Source: Amycolatopsis jiangsuensis (GTDB taxonomy: Bacteria > Actinomycetota > Actinomycetes > Mycobacteriales > Pseudonocardiaceae). Taken from it: DNA of 64,000 bases. How positions within the stretch are numbered: the first letter of the stretch is position 1; the number at the start of each line of letters is the position of its first letter. Positions 34,894-43,624 of this stretch are shown here, piece after piece. The stretch spans positions 496,001-560,000 of the forward strand of contig NZ_JACHMG010000001.1 in NCBI RefSeq assembly GCF_014204865.1. Direction: 5' to 3'. A program made the position numbers and the translations under genes. The notes beneath the pieces were generated by a model that searched no databases, was not told the origin of the DNA, and saw only the letters and a program-made list of their open reading frames with translations.

Positions 34894-35760
34894 TCAGCCT
34901 TTCACCGCACCGGCCAGCCCGCCGACGAGCCGCCGCTGCACCAGCACGAAGAACACCAGCACGGGGATCGTCATCAGGGTGGACGAGGCCATCACCGCGC
35001 CCCAGTCGGTGTCCTCCGGTTTGAAGAACACCAGGATCGCCTGGGGCAGCGTCTGGTTCTCGGTGTGCGAGATGATGAACGTCTTGGCGAAGAGGAAGTC
35101 GTTCCAGGCGTGGATGAACGCGAGCACGCTCACCGCGACCAGGCCGGGTGCAACCAGCGGGAACAGGATCTGCCAGGTGAACCGCATCCGCGACGCACCG
35201 TCCAGTTTGGCCGCTTCCTCCAGCTCCACCGGCACCGCCGCGACGAATCCGCGCAGCATCCAGATCGCGAACGGCAGGCTGAACGCCAGGTGCACGAGCA
35301 CCAGCGAGCCGAGTTCGTTCAGCCCGAACGCCGGCACCGCGGCGCCGACCGAGCGCATCAGGAAGAACAGCGGGATGGTCAGCGCCTCCACCGGCACCAT
35401 CTGCGCGACGAGGATCATCACCAGCAGCACGGTCCTGCCGCGAAAGCGGAACCGGGTCAGCGCCACGGCGGAGAGGAACGACAGCAGCAGCGAAAGCACC
35501 ACCACGGCGAGCGCGACCACCAGGCTGTTGAGGAAGTAGCGGCCGAACCCGGACACTGTCAGCACTCGGGTGAAACTGTCCAAAGTGGGTGCGAACGTCC
35601 ACGGCTTCGGGTCCGCGGTCTGGATTTCCCCGGCCGGTTTGAATGCGGAGAGCACCATCCAGTACAGCGGGAACGCCACCAGCCCGGCGATCACCACGGT
35701 CACGATCTCGGCCACGAGCCGTCCGGGACGGCGCACCCGGCGGCGCCGCACGTTCGTCAT
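34894..35760 (-). CDS. Sugar ABC transporter permease (MalG/DasC type)
   Basis: The 288-residue protein has six membrane helices and the EAA loop EEAAKLDGASRMRFTWQILF that docks on the ATPase. Start MTNVRRRRVRRPG at 35760 overlaps the stop of the first permease by 4 nt (ATGA). It works with the MalF-type permease and the binding lipoprotein of this operon. No ATPase gene is present; a shared MsiK-type ATPase elsewhere is the usual actinobacterial solution. Confidence 0.9.
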   Translation of the reverse strand: MTNVRRRRVRRPGRLVAEIVTVVIAGLVAFPLYWMVLSAFKPAGEIQTADPKPWTFAPTLDSFTRVLTVSGFGRYFLNSLVVALAVVVLSLLLSFLSAVALTRFRFRGRTVLLVMILVAQMVPVEALTIPLFFLMRSVGAAVPAFGLNELGSLVLVHLAFSLPFAIWMLRGFVAAVPVELEEAAKLDGASRMRFTWQILFPLVAPGLVAVSVLAFIHAWNDFLFAKTFIISHTENQTLPQAILVFFKPEDTDWGAVMASSTLMTIPVLVFFVLVQRRLVGGLAGAVKG

Positions 35761-36686
35761 CCCCACGCCGCTGCCCCTTCCTGCCCGGCCCGTCGCTGCG
35801 TGCGCACGTAAAGCCCGGTGATGGACAACAGCAGCAGCGTCATGACGACGCCGATCGCCGAGCCGAGGCCGTAGTCCTGCCCGGCGAAGGCCTGTTGGTA
35901 GGCGTAGACGTTGAGCACCAGGTTCCGCCCGGCCACGCCGCCGCCGTTGGTCATCACGTAGATCTGGGTGAACACCTTGAAGTCCCAGATGATCGACTGG
36001 ATCGTGGCGATGGTCAGCAGCGGCCGGACCATCGGCAGCACGATCGACCGGGTGCTGCGCCAGGTCGACGCGCCGTCCAGTGCGGCGGCCTCCAGCACCT
36101 CGCCGGGTACCGCGCGGATCCCGGCGTACATGGTGACGAGCACGAACGGGAAGGAACACCAGATCACCTCGGCGGCCACCAGGCCGAACGCCCCGTACGT
36201 GTCGAAAGTCCAGGAATGGTGCGCCATCCCGCTGAACCCGATCCCCGACAGAACCTCGTTGACCAGCCCGAAATCGGTGTCGAAGAGGAACAGCCACACG
36301 TACGAACCGGCGATCGCGGGCGTCGACCAGGCGCCGAGCGCGGCCAGGAACAACAGCATCCGCGGCACCGTGCGCACCCGGGTGGCCAGTACCGCGAGCG
36401 CGGTGCCCACCACCAGACTGCCCGCCACGCACACCGCGGCGAACCCGACCGTCTTGGCCAGCACGGTCCAGAACTGCACGTCCGAAACCAGCGCCGCGTA
36501 GTTGTCCAGTCCGAGGAACTCCAGCGGTGCCGCGCCCGCGGCCTGCGGCTGGCCGTAGTCGTAGAACGAAATCAGTACCAGCTGGTAGATCGGGTACACC
36601 AGGATCGCGGCGAGCAGGATGCCCGCCGGCAGCAGGTACCGGACCGCGGCCCGGCCGTCGCCGCGCGCGGTTTTCCCGACGGCCAC
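35757..36686 (-). CDS. Sugar ABC transporter permease (MalF/DasB type)
   Basis: The 309-residue protein has six membrane helices, a first periplasmic segment (FYDYGQPQAAGAAPLEFLG) and the EAA loop LEAAALDGASTWRSTRSIVL. GTG start at 36686, 4 nt after the binding-protein stop. It forms the heteromeric channel with the gene downstream. Confidence 0.9.
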   Translation of the reverse strand: MAVGKTARGDGRAAVRYLLPAGILLAAILVYPIYQLVLISFYDYGQPQAAGAAPLEFLGLDNYAALVSDVQFWTVLAKTVGFAAVCVAGSLVVGTALAVLATRVRTVPRMLLFLAALGAWSTPAIAGSYVWLFLFDTDFGLVNEVLSGIGFSGMAHHSWTFDTYGAFGLVAAEVIWCSFPFVLVTMYAGIRAVPGEVLEAAALDGASTWRSTRSIVLPMVRPLLTIATIQSIIWDFKVFTQIYVMTNGGGVAGRNLVLNVYAYQQAFAGQDYGLGSAIGVVMTLLLLSITGLYVRTQRRAGQEGAAAWG

Positions 36687-36690
36687 GGGG

Positions 36691-37974
36691 TCAGCCGAAG
36701 TTCTTGTTCATCGCCGCGGCCGCGTCGGCGAGTGCGGCGGCCGGCTCCTTGCCGCCGGTCGCGATCTGCTGTACCGCCGTCGGCAGCACATTTTGGCTGT
36801 CTATTTTGGACCAGCCGGGGGTGGCGGGCACGAACTTCGTTCCCGCGGAGAGCGTGTCCACGAAGGCCTTGAGGGAGGGGTCGTTCGCGGCGAGCTTCTT
36901 CTGCACGCTCGTCAGCGTCGGCAGGTTCCCCATCGCGGTGTACATCTTCTCCTGGTACTTCGGTCCGGCCAGCAGCTGCGCGAACTGGACCGCCAGCCCG
37001 TGCCGCTGGCTGGCACCGAAGACGCCGAGAAGGTTGCCGCCGGCGAACGCGGGTGCGATCGAGCCCGGCTTCGTGCCCGGCAGCGGCACGATCGCGTACT
37101 TGCCCTTCACCGTGCCCTGTTCCACAGCCTTGCGGTTGAAGTCACCGCCGATGACCATGCCCGCCTTGCCGCCGGCAAACGCGGTGACGCTCTGGGTGCC
37201 GGTGAGGTTCGCACAGGCCGACGGCGGGCAGATGTCGTCCTTGAGCAGCGCGGAATAGCCGGTGAGCCCTTCGGCTGCCGGACCGGACTCCAGTGTGGAC
37301 GTCCACTTCCCATTGTCCTGTGCGGCCACGTCACCGCCGTTGGCCCAGACGAACGGGAGCATCGCGTAGGTGTACTTGCCGCCGGTGGCGATGCCGTAGA
37401 GCTCCGGCTTGGCGGCCCGGATCTTGCGCGCGTCGTCGGTCAGCTCGGCGAGCGTGGACGGCGGCTTCAGGCCCAGCTCGGTGAACACGTCGGTGCGGTA
37501 GTACAGCGCGCGGATCCCGGTGTACCAGGGCAGGCCGTAGGTCTTGCCGTTCGCCTTCGCGGTGTCCAGCACCGACGGCAGCAGGTCCTCGCCCTGCGGC
37601 CAGGACGCGATGTCGCCGGACAGGTCGGACAGTGCGCCGGTCTCGGCGTAGCTGGCGACGTCGGTGTTGCCGAACTCGGCGAGGTCCGGTGCGTTGGCCG
37701 GATCGTTGAACGCGCCGGAGAACTTGTCGGCGCGGCCCTCCACCGGGACCCACTGCACGTCCACGTGGACGCCGGAATGCGCGGCTTCGAACTCGGCGGC
37801 GGCCTCCTTCACCGCGGCTTCCTTGGGGGCGCGACTGGCTTCGTCGAACAGCCAGACCCGCAGGGTCCCGGTCTGCTCGTCACCTCCAGCTCCGGCCGGA
37901 CCGGATTGGGCGGGGGCACAGCCGGCCAGCAACGCGAGCGCGGCGAACGCGGGCAGGGAACGACGCAGTCTCAT
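36691..37974 (-). CDS. Sugar-binding lipoprotein of an ABC transporter (DasA-like)
   Basis: The 427-residue protein has a lipoprotein signal MRLRRSLPAFAALALLAGC (lipobox LAGC) and a family-1 solute-binding fold: LRVWLFDEASRAPKEAAVKE, PDLAEFGNTDVASYAETGAL, GKTYGLPWYTGIRALYYRTD and GGDFNRKAVEQG. Context with a GH20 enzyme suggests chitobiose or another GlcNAc oligosaccharide; no DasR-type dre box (palindrome ACTGGTCTAGACCAGT) is visible upstream. The ATG follows GGGAG. Confidence 0.88.
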   Translation of the reverse strand: MRLRRSLPAFAALALLAGCAPAQSGPAGAGGDEQTGTLRVWLFDEASRAPKEAAVKEAAAEFEAAHSGVHVDVQWVPVEGRADKFSGAFNDPANAPDLAEFGNTDVASYAETGALSDLSGDIASWPQGEDLLPSVLDTAKANGKTYGLPWYTGIRALYYRTDVFTELGLKPPSTLAELTDDARKIRAAKPELYGIATGGKYTYAMLPFVWANGGDVAAQDNGKWTSTLESGPAAEGLTGYSALLKDDICPPSACANLTGTQSVTAFAGGKAGMVIGGDFNRKAVEQGTVKGKYAIVPLPGTKPGSIAPAFAGGNLLGVFGASQRHGLAVQFAQLLAGPKYQEKMYTAMGNLPTLTSVQKKLAANDPSLKAFVDTLSAGTKFVPATPGWSKIDSQNVLPTAVQQIATGGKEPAAALADAAAAMNKNFG

Positions 37975-37994
37975 GGGAACTCCCGGATAGCTGG

Positions 37995-38038
37995 TCGTGA
38001 GTGGCGACGCCGGTGAGAACCGGCTTCGCCACTCACGA
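37995..38038. terminator. Hairpin between the lactonase gene and the ABC operon
   Basis: A perfect 13-bp stem (TCGTGAGTGGCGA at 37995-38007 with 38026-38038) encloses a smaller CCGG...CCGG hairpin. It ends only about 20 nt before the binding-protein start codon, leaving little room for a separate promoter. It may terminate most, but not all, upstream transcription. Confidence 0.65.
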
Positions 38039-38043
38039 GGGGA

Positions 38044-39180
38044 TCAGGCGAAGAAGACCGAGTTGACGCTGGGTACTTCGAGGGAACCGGCGACCGAGCC
38101 GGGCAGGCCGGTCGCGGGGTCGCGGGGCAGCCAGGTGACCGTGCCGGAACGCTGGTTGGACACGTAGAACCAGCCCTCGTCCGGATCGAGCGCGAGATGC
38201 CGTGGCCAGTTGCCCCCGGTGTCCACACTGGACAGCAGTTCCAGCCCGGCGCCGTCGCCGTCCACGGCGAAGGTGGCGATCGTGTTCGGCCCGCGCACGG
38301 TGGCGTAGGCGAACTTCCCGTCCCGCGACACTGCGATCTCGCCCGGGAAGAGGTCGCCCGTGCTGCCGTCGGGCACGGCCGGGACCACTGCGAGCGGGGT
38401 GAACTCGCCCTTGTCGGCGTCCCAGCCGGCCACGGTGATCTCCGGCCGCAGCTCCTGGGCGAGGTAGGCGTGCTTGCCGTCGGGATGGAACGTCAGGTGC
38501 CGCGGCCCCGCGCCGGCCGGCAGCGTGACCTGCTTGTGCAGGGAGAGTTTTCCGGTCCCGGCGTCGAGCGCGTAGACGTAGACCGAGTCGGTGCCGAGGT
38601 CGACCGCGAGCACCCACTGGCCGGACGGGTCGTTCACCACCTGGTGGGCGTGCGCCTCGCGGTCGGTGCCGGTGTGCTGCTGAAGGTCGGTGGCCTCGCC
38701 GAGCTTGCCGCCGTCCTCGATCGGCAGCACGACCACGCTGCCCGAGCCGTAGTTGGCCGCCAGCACGTATTTCTGGCTGGCGTGCACGGAAAGGTGCGTG
38801 GGCGCGGCACCCTTCGACGACACCGAGCCGAGCAGCTTGGGCTCGCCCGCGGTGCTCACGTCGAGCGCGGAGACCGTTCCGTCCGGGTCGCCTTCGTTCG
38901 TCACGTACAGCGTGCGGCCGTCGGCGCTGCGGTCGAACCACGACGCGTCCGGCACCCCGGGGACCGTCCGCACCGCCGACAACGCCGGCTCGGTGCCGGC
39001 CCGGGCGACCACGTCGAGCCCGTGGCCGGTCGGCGGGGTGCTGGTGTAGCTGCCGACGTACGCGGTGGTCCCGGCACGCGGGCCGGACAGCGCGGCGTTC
39101 GCGAGCGGGGCGCCCAGCACGCCGGCGGCCCCGGCGGCGCCGGCCGCGCCGAGGAACGTGCGACGGGAAACTGCGGCCAT
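38044..39180 (-). CDS. Secreted lactonase / beta-propeller protein (6-phosphogluconolactonase-like)
   Basis: The 378-residue protein starts with a Tat signal peptide (SRRTFLGAAGAAGAAGVLG, cleavage near ANAA). It then has seven-bladed propeller repeats: DRSADGRTLYVTNEG, SVHASQKYVLAANYG, HLTFHPDGKHAYLAQEL, VSRDGKFAYATVRGPN and LDPDEGWFYVSNQRS. The YkgB/Pgl family hydrolyses sugar lactones. Export via Tat and proximity to a gluconate-type permease fit an extracellular lactone-to-aldonate step, though this link is inference. Confidence 0.85.
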   Translation of the reverse strand: MAAVSRRTFLGAAGAAGAAGVLGAPLANAALSGPRAGTTAYVGSYTSTPPTGHGLDVVARAGTEPALSAVRTVPGVPDASWFDRSADGRTLYVTNEGDPDGTVSALDVSTAGEPKLLGSVSSKGAAPTHLSVHASQKYVLAANYGSGSVVVLPIEDGGKLGEATDLQQHTGTDREAHAHQVVNDPSGQWVLAVDLGTDSVYVYALDAGTGKLSLHKQVTLPAGAGPRHLTFHPDGKHAYLAQELRPEITVAGWDADKGEFTPLAVVPAVPDGSTGDLFPGEIAVSRDGKFAYATVRGPNTIATFAVDGDGAGLELLSSVDTGGNWPRHLALDPDEGWFYVSNQRSGTVTWLPRDPATGLPGSVAGSLEVPSVNSVFFA

Positions 39181-39225
39181 CGGATTCTCCCTGCTGTCGT
39201 CCCGGGTGGTTCAGACCAACTTGGT

Positions 39226-40617
39226 TCAGACCAATGCCATCACCAATGCTGCCACGCCGAAACCACTCAGGGAAAGGACTGTTTCCAGGGCGGTCCAGGT
39301 TTTCAGCGTCTGGGTCACGGTCAGCCCGAAGTACCGGGACACGATCCAGAACCCGCCGTCGTTCACATGCGAGGCGATGATCGACCCGGCGGAGATGGCG
39401 ACCACGACCAGCGCGAGCTGCGGCTGCGAGTAGTGCAACTCCAGCACCGTGGGCGCGACGATGCCGCCGGTGGTCACGATCGCGACCGTGGCCGAGCCCT
39501 GCGCGATGCGGAGGCCGCAGCTGATCACGTACGAGGCGAGGATGACCGGCAGCCCGGCGTCGCCGAGTGAACCGGCCACCGCCTTGCCGATCCCGGTCGC
39601 GGACAGCACCGCACCGAAGAACGAGCCCGCGCCCACCACCAGCAGGATCATCGCGACCGGGCGCAGCGCGTTGGCCGAGAGCTGGGTGAGGTCGGCGCCG
39701 GTCATGCCCCGGCGGCGGCCGAGCAGCCACGAGGCGAGCAGCGTCGCGATGGTCAGCGCGATCGCCGGGGTGCCGAGGAACGCCGCGACGCCGGCGGCAG
39801 CCGAGCCCTTCGGCAGCAGGATGCTGCCGAACGTGCCGAGCAGGATCAGCACGAGCGGCACCGCGATGATGCCGCCGACCAGCGCCAGCGACGGCGGGGT
39901 GCGGACCTCGTCCTCGTCGTCGCCCGCCAGGTTGGCGAACTCCTCGGCCAGCGGGACGTTCACCCGCTTGCCGATCCAGGTGGAGTAGAGGATGCCGCCG
40001 ATGAACCAGGCCGGGATTCCGCACACCGCGCCCATCAGGATCAGCCAGCCGAGATCCACGTGCAGCAGCCCGGCGGCGGCGACCGGACCGGGATGCGGCG
40101 GGATGAACGCGTGCGTGATGGACAGCCCCGCGATCAACGGCATCGCGTACAGCACGATCGAGCGGCCGCCCTGTTTGGCCGCCGCGTAGACCAGCGGCGC
40201 GAGCACGAAGATGCCGATGTCGAAGAACACCGGGATGCCGAAGATCAACCCGGACAGGCCCATCGCCAGCGGTGCGCGCTTCTCGCCGAAAGCCCGCAGC
40301 AGCGCGGACGTCAGCACGCGTGCGCCACCGGATTTCTCCAGGATCGAGCCCAGCAGCGTACCCAGGCCGATGATCGCCGCGATGTGCCCGAGAATGCTGC
40401 CGAAGCCCTTCTCCAGCAACGAGTCCGAGGTCTTCTGCGCGGTGCCGACCAGCGTGCCCACCGGGACTCCCGCGGCGAGCGCGGTGAGCAGCCCCACCAC
40501 GATCAGCGCGATGAACGGTTCGAGCTTGACTTTGATGATGAGCACGAGCAGCAGCGCGATGGACACCGCGGCCAGGGTGAGCAGGCCGCCGGTGGTGGTC
40601 TGCAGCCAGTCGATCAT
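39226..40617 (-). CDS. GntP family gluconate/organic acid permease
   Basis: The 463-residue protein has about 12 membrane helices and family motifs VKLEPFIALIVVGLLTALAA, SILEKSGGARVLTSALLRAF, FGIPVFFDIGIFVLAPLVYA, AFIPPHPGPVAAAGLLHVDL and ASHVNDGGFWIVSRYFGLTV. GntP proteins import gluconate or related hydroxy-acids; some act on D-serine. The ATG at 40617 overlaps the D-aminoacylase stop (ATGA), so both are co-translated. Confidence 0.92.
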   Translation of the reverse strand: MIDWLQTTTGGLLTLAAVSIALLLVLIIKVKLEPFIALIVVGLLTALAAGVPVGTLVGTAQKTSDSLLEKGFGSILGHIAAIIGLGTLLGSILEKSGGARVLTSALLRAFGEKRAPLAMGLSGLIFGIPVFFDIGIFVLAPLVYAAAKQGGRSIVLYAMPLIAGLSITHAFIPPHPGPVAAAGLLHVDLGWLILMGAVCGIPAWFIGGILYSTWIGKRVNVPLAEEFANLAGDDEDEVRTPPSLALVGGIIAVPLVLILLGTFGSILLPKGSAAAGVAAFLGTPAIALTIATLLASWLLGRRRGMTGADLTQLSANALRPVAMILLVVGAGSFFGAVLSATGIGKAVAGSLGDAGLPVILASYVISCGLRIAQGSATVAIVTTGGIVAPTVLELHYSQPQLALVVVAISAGSIIASHVNDGGFWIVSRYFGLTVTQTLKTWTALETVLSLSGFGVAALVMALV

Positions 40618-42209
40618 CTGCCCCTCCCGGGGTGCCGAAGGGAGTGCCCGGCGAGCGCGCCGGTGGGGTGGGTGTCCTCGAGCGCGGCGACGCCGTTCAC
40701 GAAGACGTGGGAGATCCCCGCGGCGGCTTGCCGCGGGACGTCGAACGTCGCGGTGTCCGAGACCGTGTCCGGATCGAACAGCACCAGGTCGGCGGCGTAG
40801 CCGGGGCGGATCAGGCCGCGGTCGGTCAGCCCGAGCCGCCGTGCCGCGCGCCCGGTGAGGTGCGCGATGCAGTCCGCCAGCTCGAGCACGCCCAGCTCGC
40901 GGACGTAACGGGCGAGGTAGCGCGGGAACGTGCCCCACGCGCGCGGATGCGGCCGGTCGCCCACGAGCAGGCCGTCCGAACCGCCGGTGTGCGTGCGGTG
41001 GCGCATGATGGCCCGCACGTTCTCCTCGTGCCCGACGTGCATCAGGCAGGAGGTGCCGAGCCGCTCGTTCAGCAACGTGTCGAAGTACAGCTCGGCCGGG
41101 GCCTTTCCGGCGGTCCGCGCCGATTCGGCGACGCTGTGGCCCACGAGCGCGGAGTTCTCCGCCCGGCGGACACCGTTGATCTCGATGGCGTTCCAGTCGA
41201 TCGGCACGCCGTGCGCACCGTCCGAACCGGACTCCTCCAGCGCGATCCGGATCCGTTCACGAGTGTCGCGTTCGGACAGTCGCGCCAGCGTCGGCTCCAG
41301 CCCGCCCTCGGTGGCCCAGCTGGGCAGCAGTGCGGACAGGTAGGTCGCGCCCGGCAGGTACGGGTAGGTGTCGAGAGTGATGTCGCAGCCGTCGTCGAGC
41401 GCGTCGTCCAGCAGCCGCAGCAGATCCGGTGCCTTGCCTTTGTTGACCGAGAAGTTCATGGTCGCGTGCGCGAGATGCAGCGGGCAGCCGGCCCGGCGGG
41501 AGACGTCGACCATCTCCGCGAACGCATCCAGCGCGCCGGCGCCGTAACTGCGGTGGTGCGGGCTGTAGTAGCCGCCGCGCTCGCCGGCCACCCGGCACAG
41601 CTCGACCAGTTCGTCGGTGCTCGCGTACATCCCGGGCGTATAGGTGAGCCCCGACGACAGGCCGAACGCGCCTTCGGCCATGCCGGTCGCGATCAGCTCC
41701 TTCATCCGGTTCAGCTCGGCTCCGGTGGCCGGCCGGTCCGCCCAGCCGACCGCCAGCATGCGCACGGTGCCCTGCGGTACGAGGTAGGCGGCGTTCACCG
41801 CGATGCCCCGGTCGAGCCGGTCGAGGTACTCGCCGACCGACCGCCAGTCCCAGGCGAATCCCGCCGGATCGTCGTTCCAGCCGGCGAGCTGCTGCCGCAG
41901 CACGGCCAGCACCTCGTCGTCCACCGGCGCGTAGGAGAGGCCGTCCTGACCCAGCACCTCGGTGGTCACGCCCTGGCTCACCTTGGCGAGGTGGTCCGGC
42001 TCGGCCAGCAGCTGAAGGTCGGAATGCGAGTGCATGTCGACGAACCCGGGGGAGAGCACCAGCCCGGTGGCGTCCAGTACGCGCCGCGCCGAGAGCGTGC
42101 CCGGTTCGCCGACCTCGGCGATCCGGTCGCCGGTGAGCCCGACGTCCCGGCGGGTCACCGCGGCTCCCGTTCCGTCCGCCACCTGCGCGCCGCGGATCAC
42201 CAGATCCAT
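40614..42209 (-). CDS. N-acyl-D-amino-acid deacylase (D-aminoacylase)
   Basis: The 531-residue amidohydrolase has the metal site starting GFVDMHSHSDLQLL, conserved SQGVTTEVLGQDGLSYAPVD, GLSSGLTYTPGMYA, a Cys-containing RAGCPLHLAHATMN and the late Asp region HTGGSDGLLVGDRPHPRAWG. It removes acyl groups from N-acyl-D-amino acids. It sits between an aldolase/deaminase-like PLP enzyme and GntP with ATGA overlaps on both sides. Confidence 0.92.
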   Translation of the reverse strand: MDLVIRGAQVADGTGAAVTRRDVGLTGDRIAEVGEPGTLSARRVLDATGLVLSPGFVDMHSHSDLQLLAEPDHLAKVSQGVTTEVLGQDGLSYAPVDDEVLAVLRQQLAGWNDDPAGFAWDWRSVGEYLDRLDRGIAVNAAYLVPQGTVRMLAVGWADRPATGAELNRMKELIATGMAEGAFGLSSGLTYTPGMYASTDELVELCRVAGERGGYYSPHHRSYGAGALDAFAEMVDVSRRAGCPLHLAHATMNFSVNKGKAPDLLRLLDDALDDGCDITLDTYPYLPGATYLSALLPSWATEGGLEPTLARLSERDTRERIRIALEESGSDGAHGVPIDWNAIEINGVRRAENSALVGHSVAESARTAGKAPAELYFDTLLNERLGTSCLMHVGHEENVRAIMRHRTHTGGSDGLLVGDRPHPRAWGTFPRYLARYVRELGVLELADCIAHLTGRAARRLGLTDRGLIRPGYAADLVLFDPDTVSDTATFDVPRQAAAGISHVFVNGVAALEDTHPTGALAGHSLRHPGRGR

Positions 42210-43513
42210 CAGAACCACGTCCGGACGAAGTCGGTCACGGTCTCGCCGTCGGCGTCCACCACCGGCAGCAGCGGCCACTTGTCGAACGTCGTGCACGGAT
42301 GCGACAGCCCGAGCCGCACCCAGTCACCGACCTCCACCGGTGAACCGGCCGGCAGGATGAGGAAGGCGTGCTGGTCGTTCATCTTCGCCACGGTGTGCCC
42401 GGTCAGGTCGGTGAGCACGCCGCCCTTGCGCAGCTGCTGCGGTTCGGGCATGCCCTCGTCGTAGGGCAGATCGCGCTTGCCCGCGGTCAGCAGGGCCAGC
42501 TCATCCGACGGCTTCGACGTGACCTGCGCCCACGCGTGCAGTGCCGGGTGGAGCGTTTCGACACCGGTGATGCGCGGATGCGCGCCGAGAGGCGAGATCT
42601 CGCGGTAGAAGCCGTCGTCGTGGGTGAGGTAGGCGCCGCTGCGCAGGATCGGGAGCACGTCGAGGCCACCCGGCCACGGCTTCGTCAGCTCGTCCACCAC
42701 GCGGTCGAAATAGGCGCTGCCGCCCGCGGTCACATAGACCTGGCCCTCGGCGAGCAGGCCCTTCCCGGCAAAGGTGACGGCCAGGTCGCGCAGACCGTCC
42801 ACATAGGAACTGATCTTCGCCAGCGCCGTGTCGTCGGTGTGGTGCGAGAGCGCGCCTTCGTAACCGCCGGTACCCCGCAACCGCAGGGCCGGGCTTTTCG
42901 CGACCGCTTCGGCGACTGCGAGCGCCGTCGAGGCGTCGCGCACGCCGGTGCGTCCGCCGTCGGCGCCCAGCTCCACCAGCACGTCCACCGGCCGCGGCGA
43001 ACCGGCGAGCGCGGCGGTCATCAGCTCGACTCCGCGCACGGAATCGACCCAGCAGACGAACTCGAAGTCCGGGTCCGCGGCCAGTTCGGCGGCGAGCCAG
43101 CGCAGTCCCGACGGGTCGACGAGCTGGTTCGCCAGCAGCACCCTGGACACCCCGAAGGCACGGTAGATCCGCACGTGCCCGGCGTTCGCGGCGGTGATGC
43201 CCCACGCCCCGTGCGCGAGCTGGCGGGCGAACAGTTCGGGCGCCATGGTGGTCTTGCCGTGCGGAGCGAGGGCGATCCCGCGTTCGGCGCACCACCGCGC
43301 CATGGTGGTCAGGTTGTGTTCCAGCGCCGCCGCGTCGAGCACCACGAACGGGCCGAAGAACCCGTCGGTGAACAGGTTCGCGCGCCGGGCCGCGGCCTCG
43401 TCGAGTGTGAGCCCGGCGAGCGTGGGCGCGATCGAGCGGAACCGCCAGTCGATCCGTTCCGCGCGCCCGGCGTGGACGGCGGCGTCGAGAGCGGCGTTGC
43501 CGGAGCTGTTCAT
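42209..43513 (-). CDS. PLP enzyme of the D-threonine aldolase / D-serine deaminase family
   Basis: The 434-residue protein has the alanine-racemase-like barrel: FVVLDAAALEHNLTTMARWC, LAPHGKTTMAPELFARQLAH (PLP lysine), then VELGADGGRTGVRDASTA and YEGALSHHTDDTALAK, with the C-terminal metal-type motif PLGAHPRITGVETLHPALHA. Such proteins cleave or deaminate D-amino acids such as D-serine. It is the first gene of the operon with D-aminoacylase and GntP. The start ATG at 43513 faces the IclR-linked operator region. Confidence 0.88.
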   Translation of the reverse strand: MNSSGNAALDAAVHAGRAERIDWRFRSIAPTLAGLTLDEAAARRANLFTDGFFGPFVVLDAAALEHNLTTMARWCAERGIALAPHGKTTMAPELFARQLAHGAWGITAANAGHVRIYRAFGVSRVLLANQLVDPSGLRWLAAELAADPDFEFVCWVDSVRGVELMTAALAGSPRPVDVLVELGADGGRTGVRDASTALAVAEAVAKSPALRLRGTGGYEGALSHHTDDTALAKISSYVDGLRDLAVTFAGKGLLAEGQVYVTAGGSAYFDRVVDELTKPWPGGLDVLPILRSGAYLTHDDGFYREISPLGAHPRITGVETLHPALHAWAQVTSKPSDELALLTAGKRDLPYDEGMPEPQQLRKGGVLTDLTGHTVAKMNDQHAFLILPAGSPVEVGDWVRLGLSHPCTTFDKWPLLPVVDADGETVTDFVRTWF

Positions 43514-43525
43514 CAGAAGACCTCG

Positions 43526-43566
43526 GTTGCGTATATTGCAACGGACGTTGCGCAAAATGCGTTGCA
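43526..43566. promoter_or_regulatory. TTGC-rich operator between divergent catabolic operons
   Basis: The block contains GTTGCGTATATTGCAAC (43526-43542), then CGTTGCGCAA and a further CGTTGCA, i.e. several inverted and direct GTTGC half-sites. It lies between divergent genes and is A/T-rich relative to the neighbourhood. The IclR-type regulator encoded two genes to the right is the obvious candidate to bind it. Confidence 0.6.
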
Positions 43567-43624
43567 TAGGTGTAGCATCCGGGTCGCCACTGGTCAACGG
43601 GGTGAAAGAACGGGGAATGCAGCT

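Noticed and set aside
37975..38043. DasR dre site before the chitobiose-type operon
   Set aside because: Only GGTC-like fragments occur and no ACTGGTCTAGACCAGT-like palindrome; the symmetric sequence there is the hairpin.
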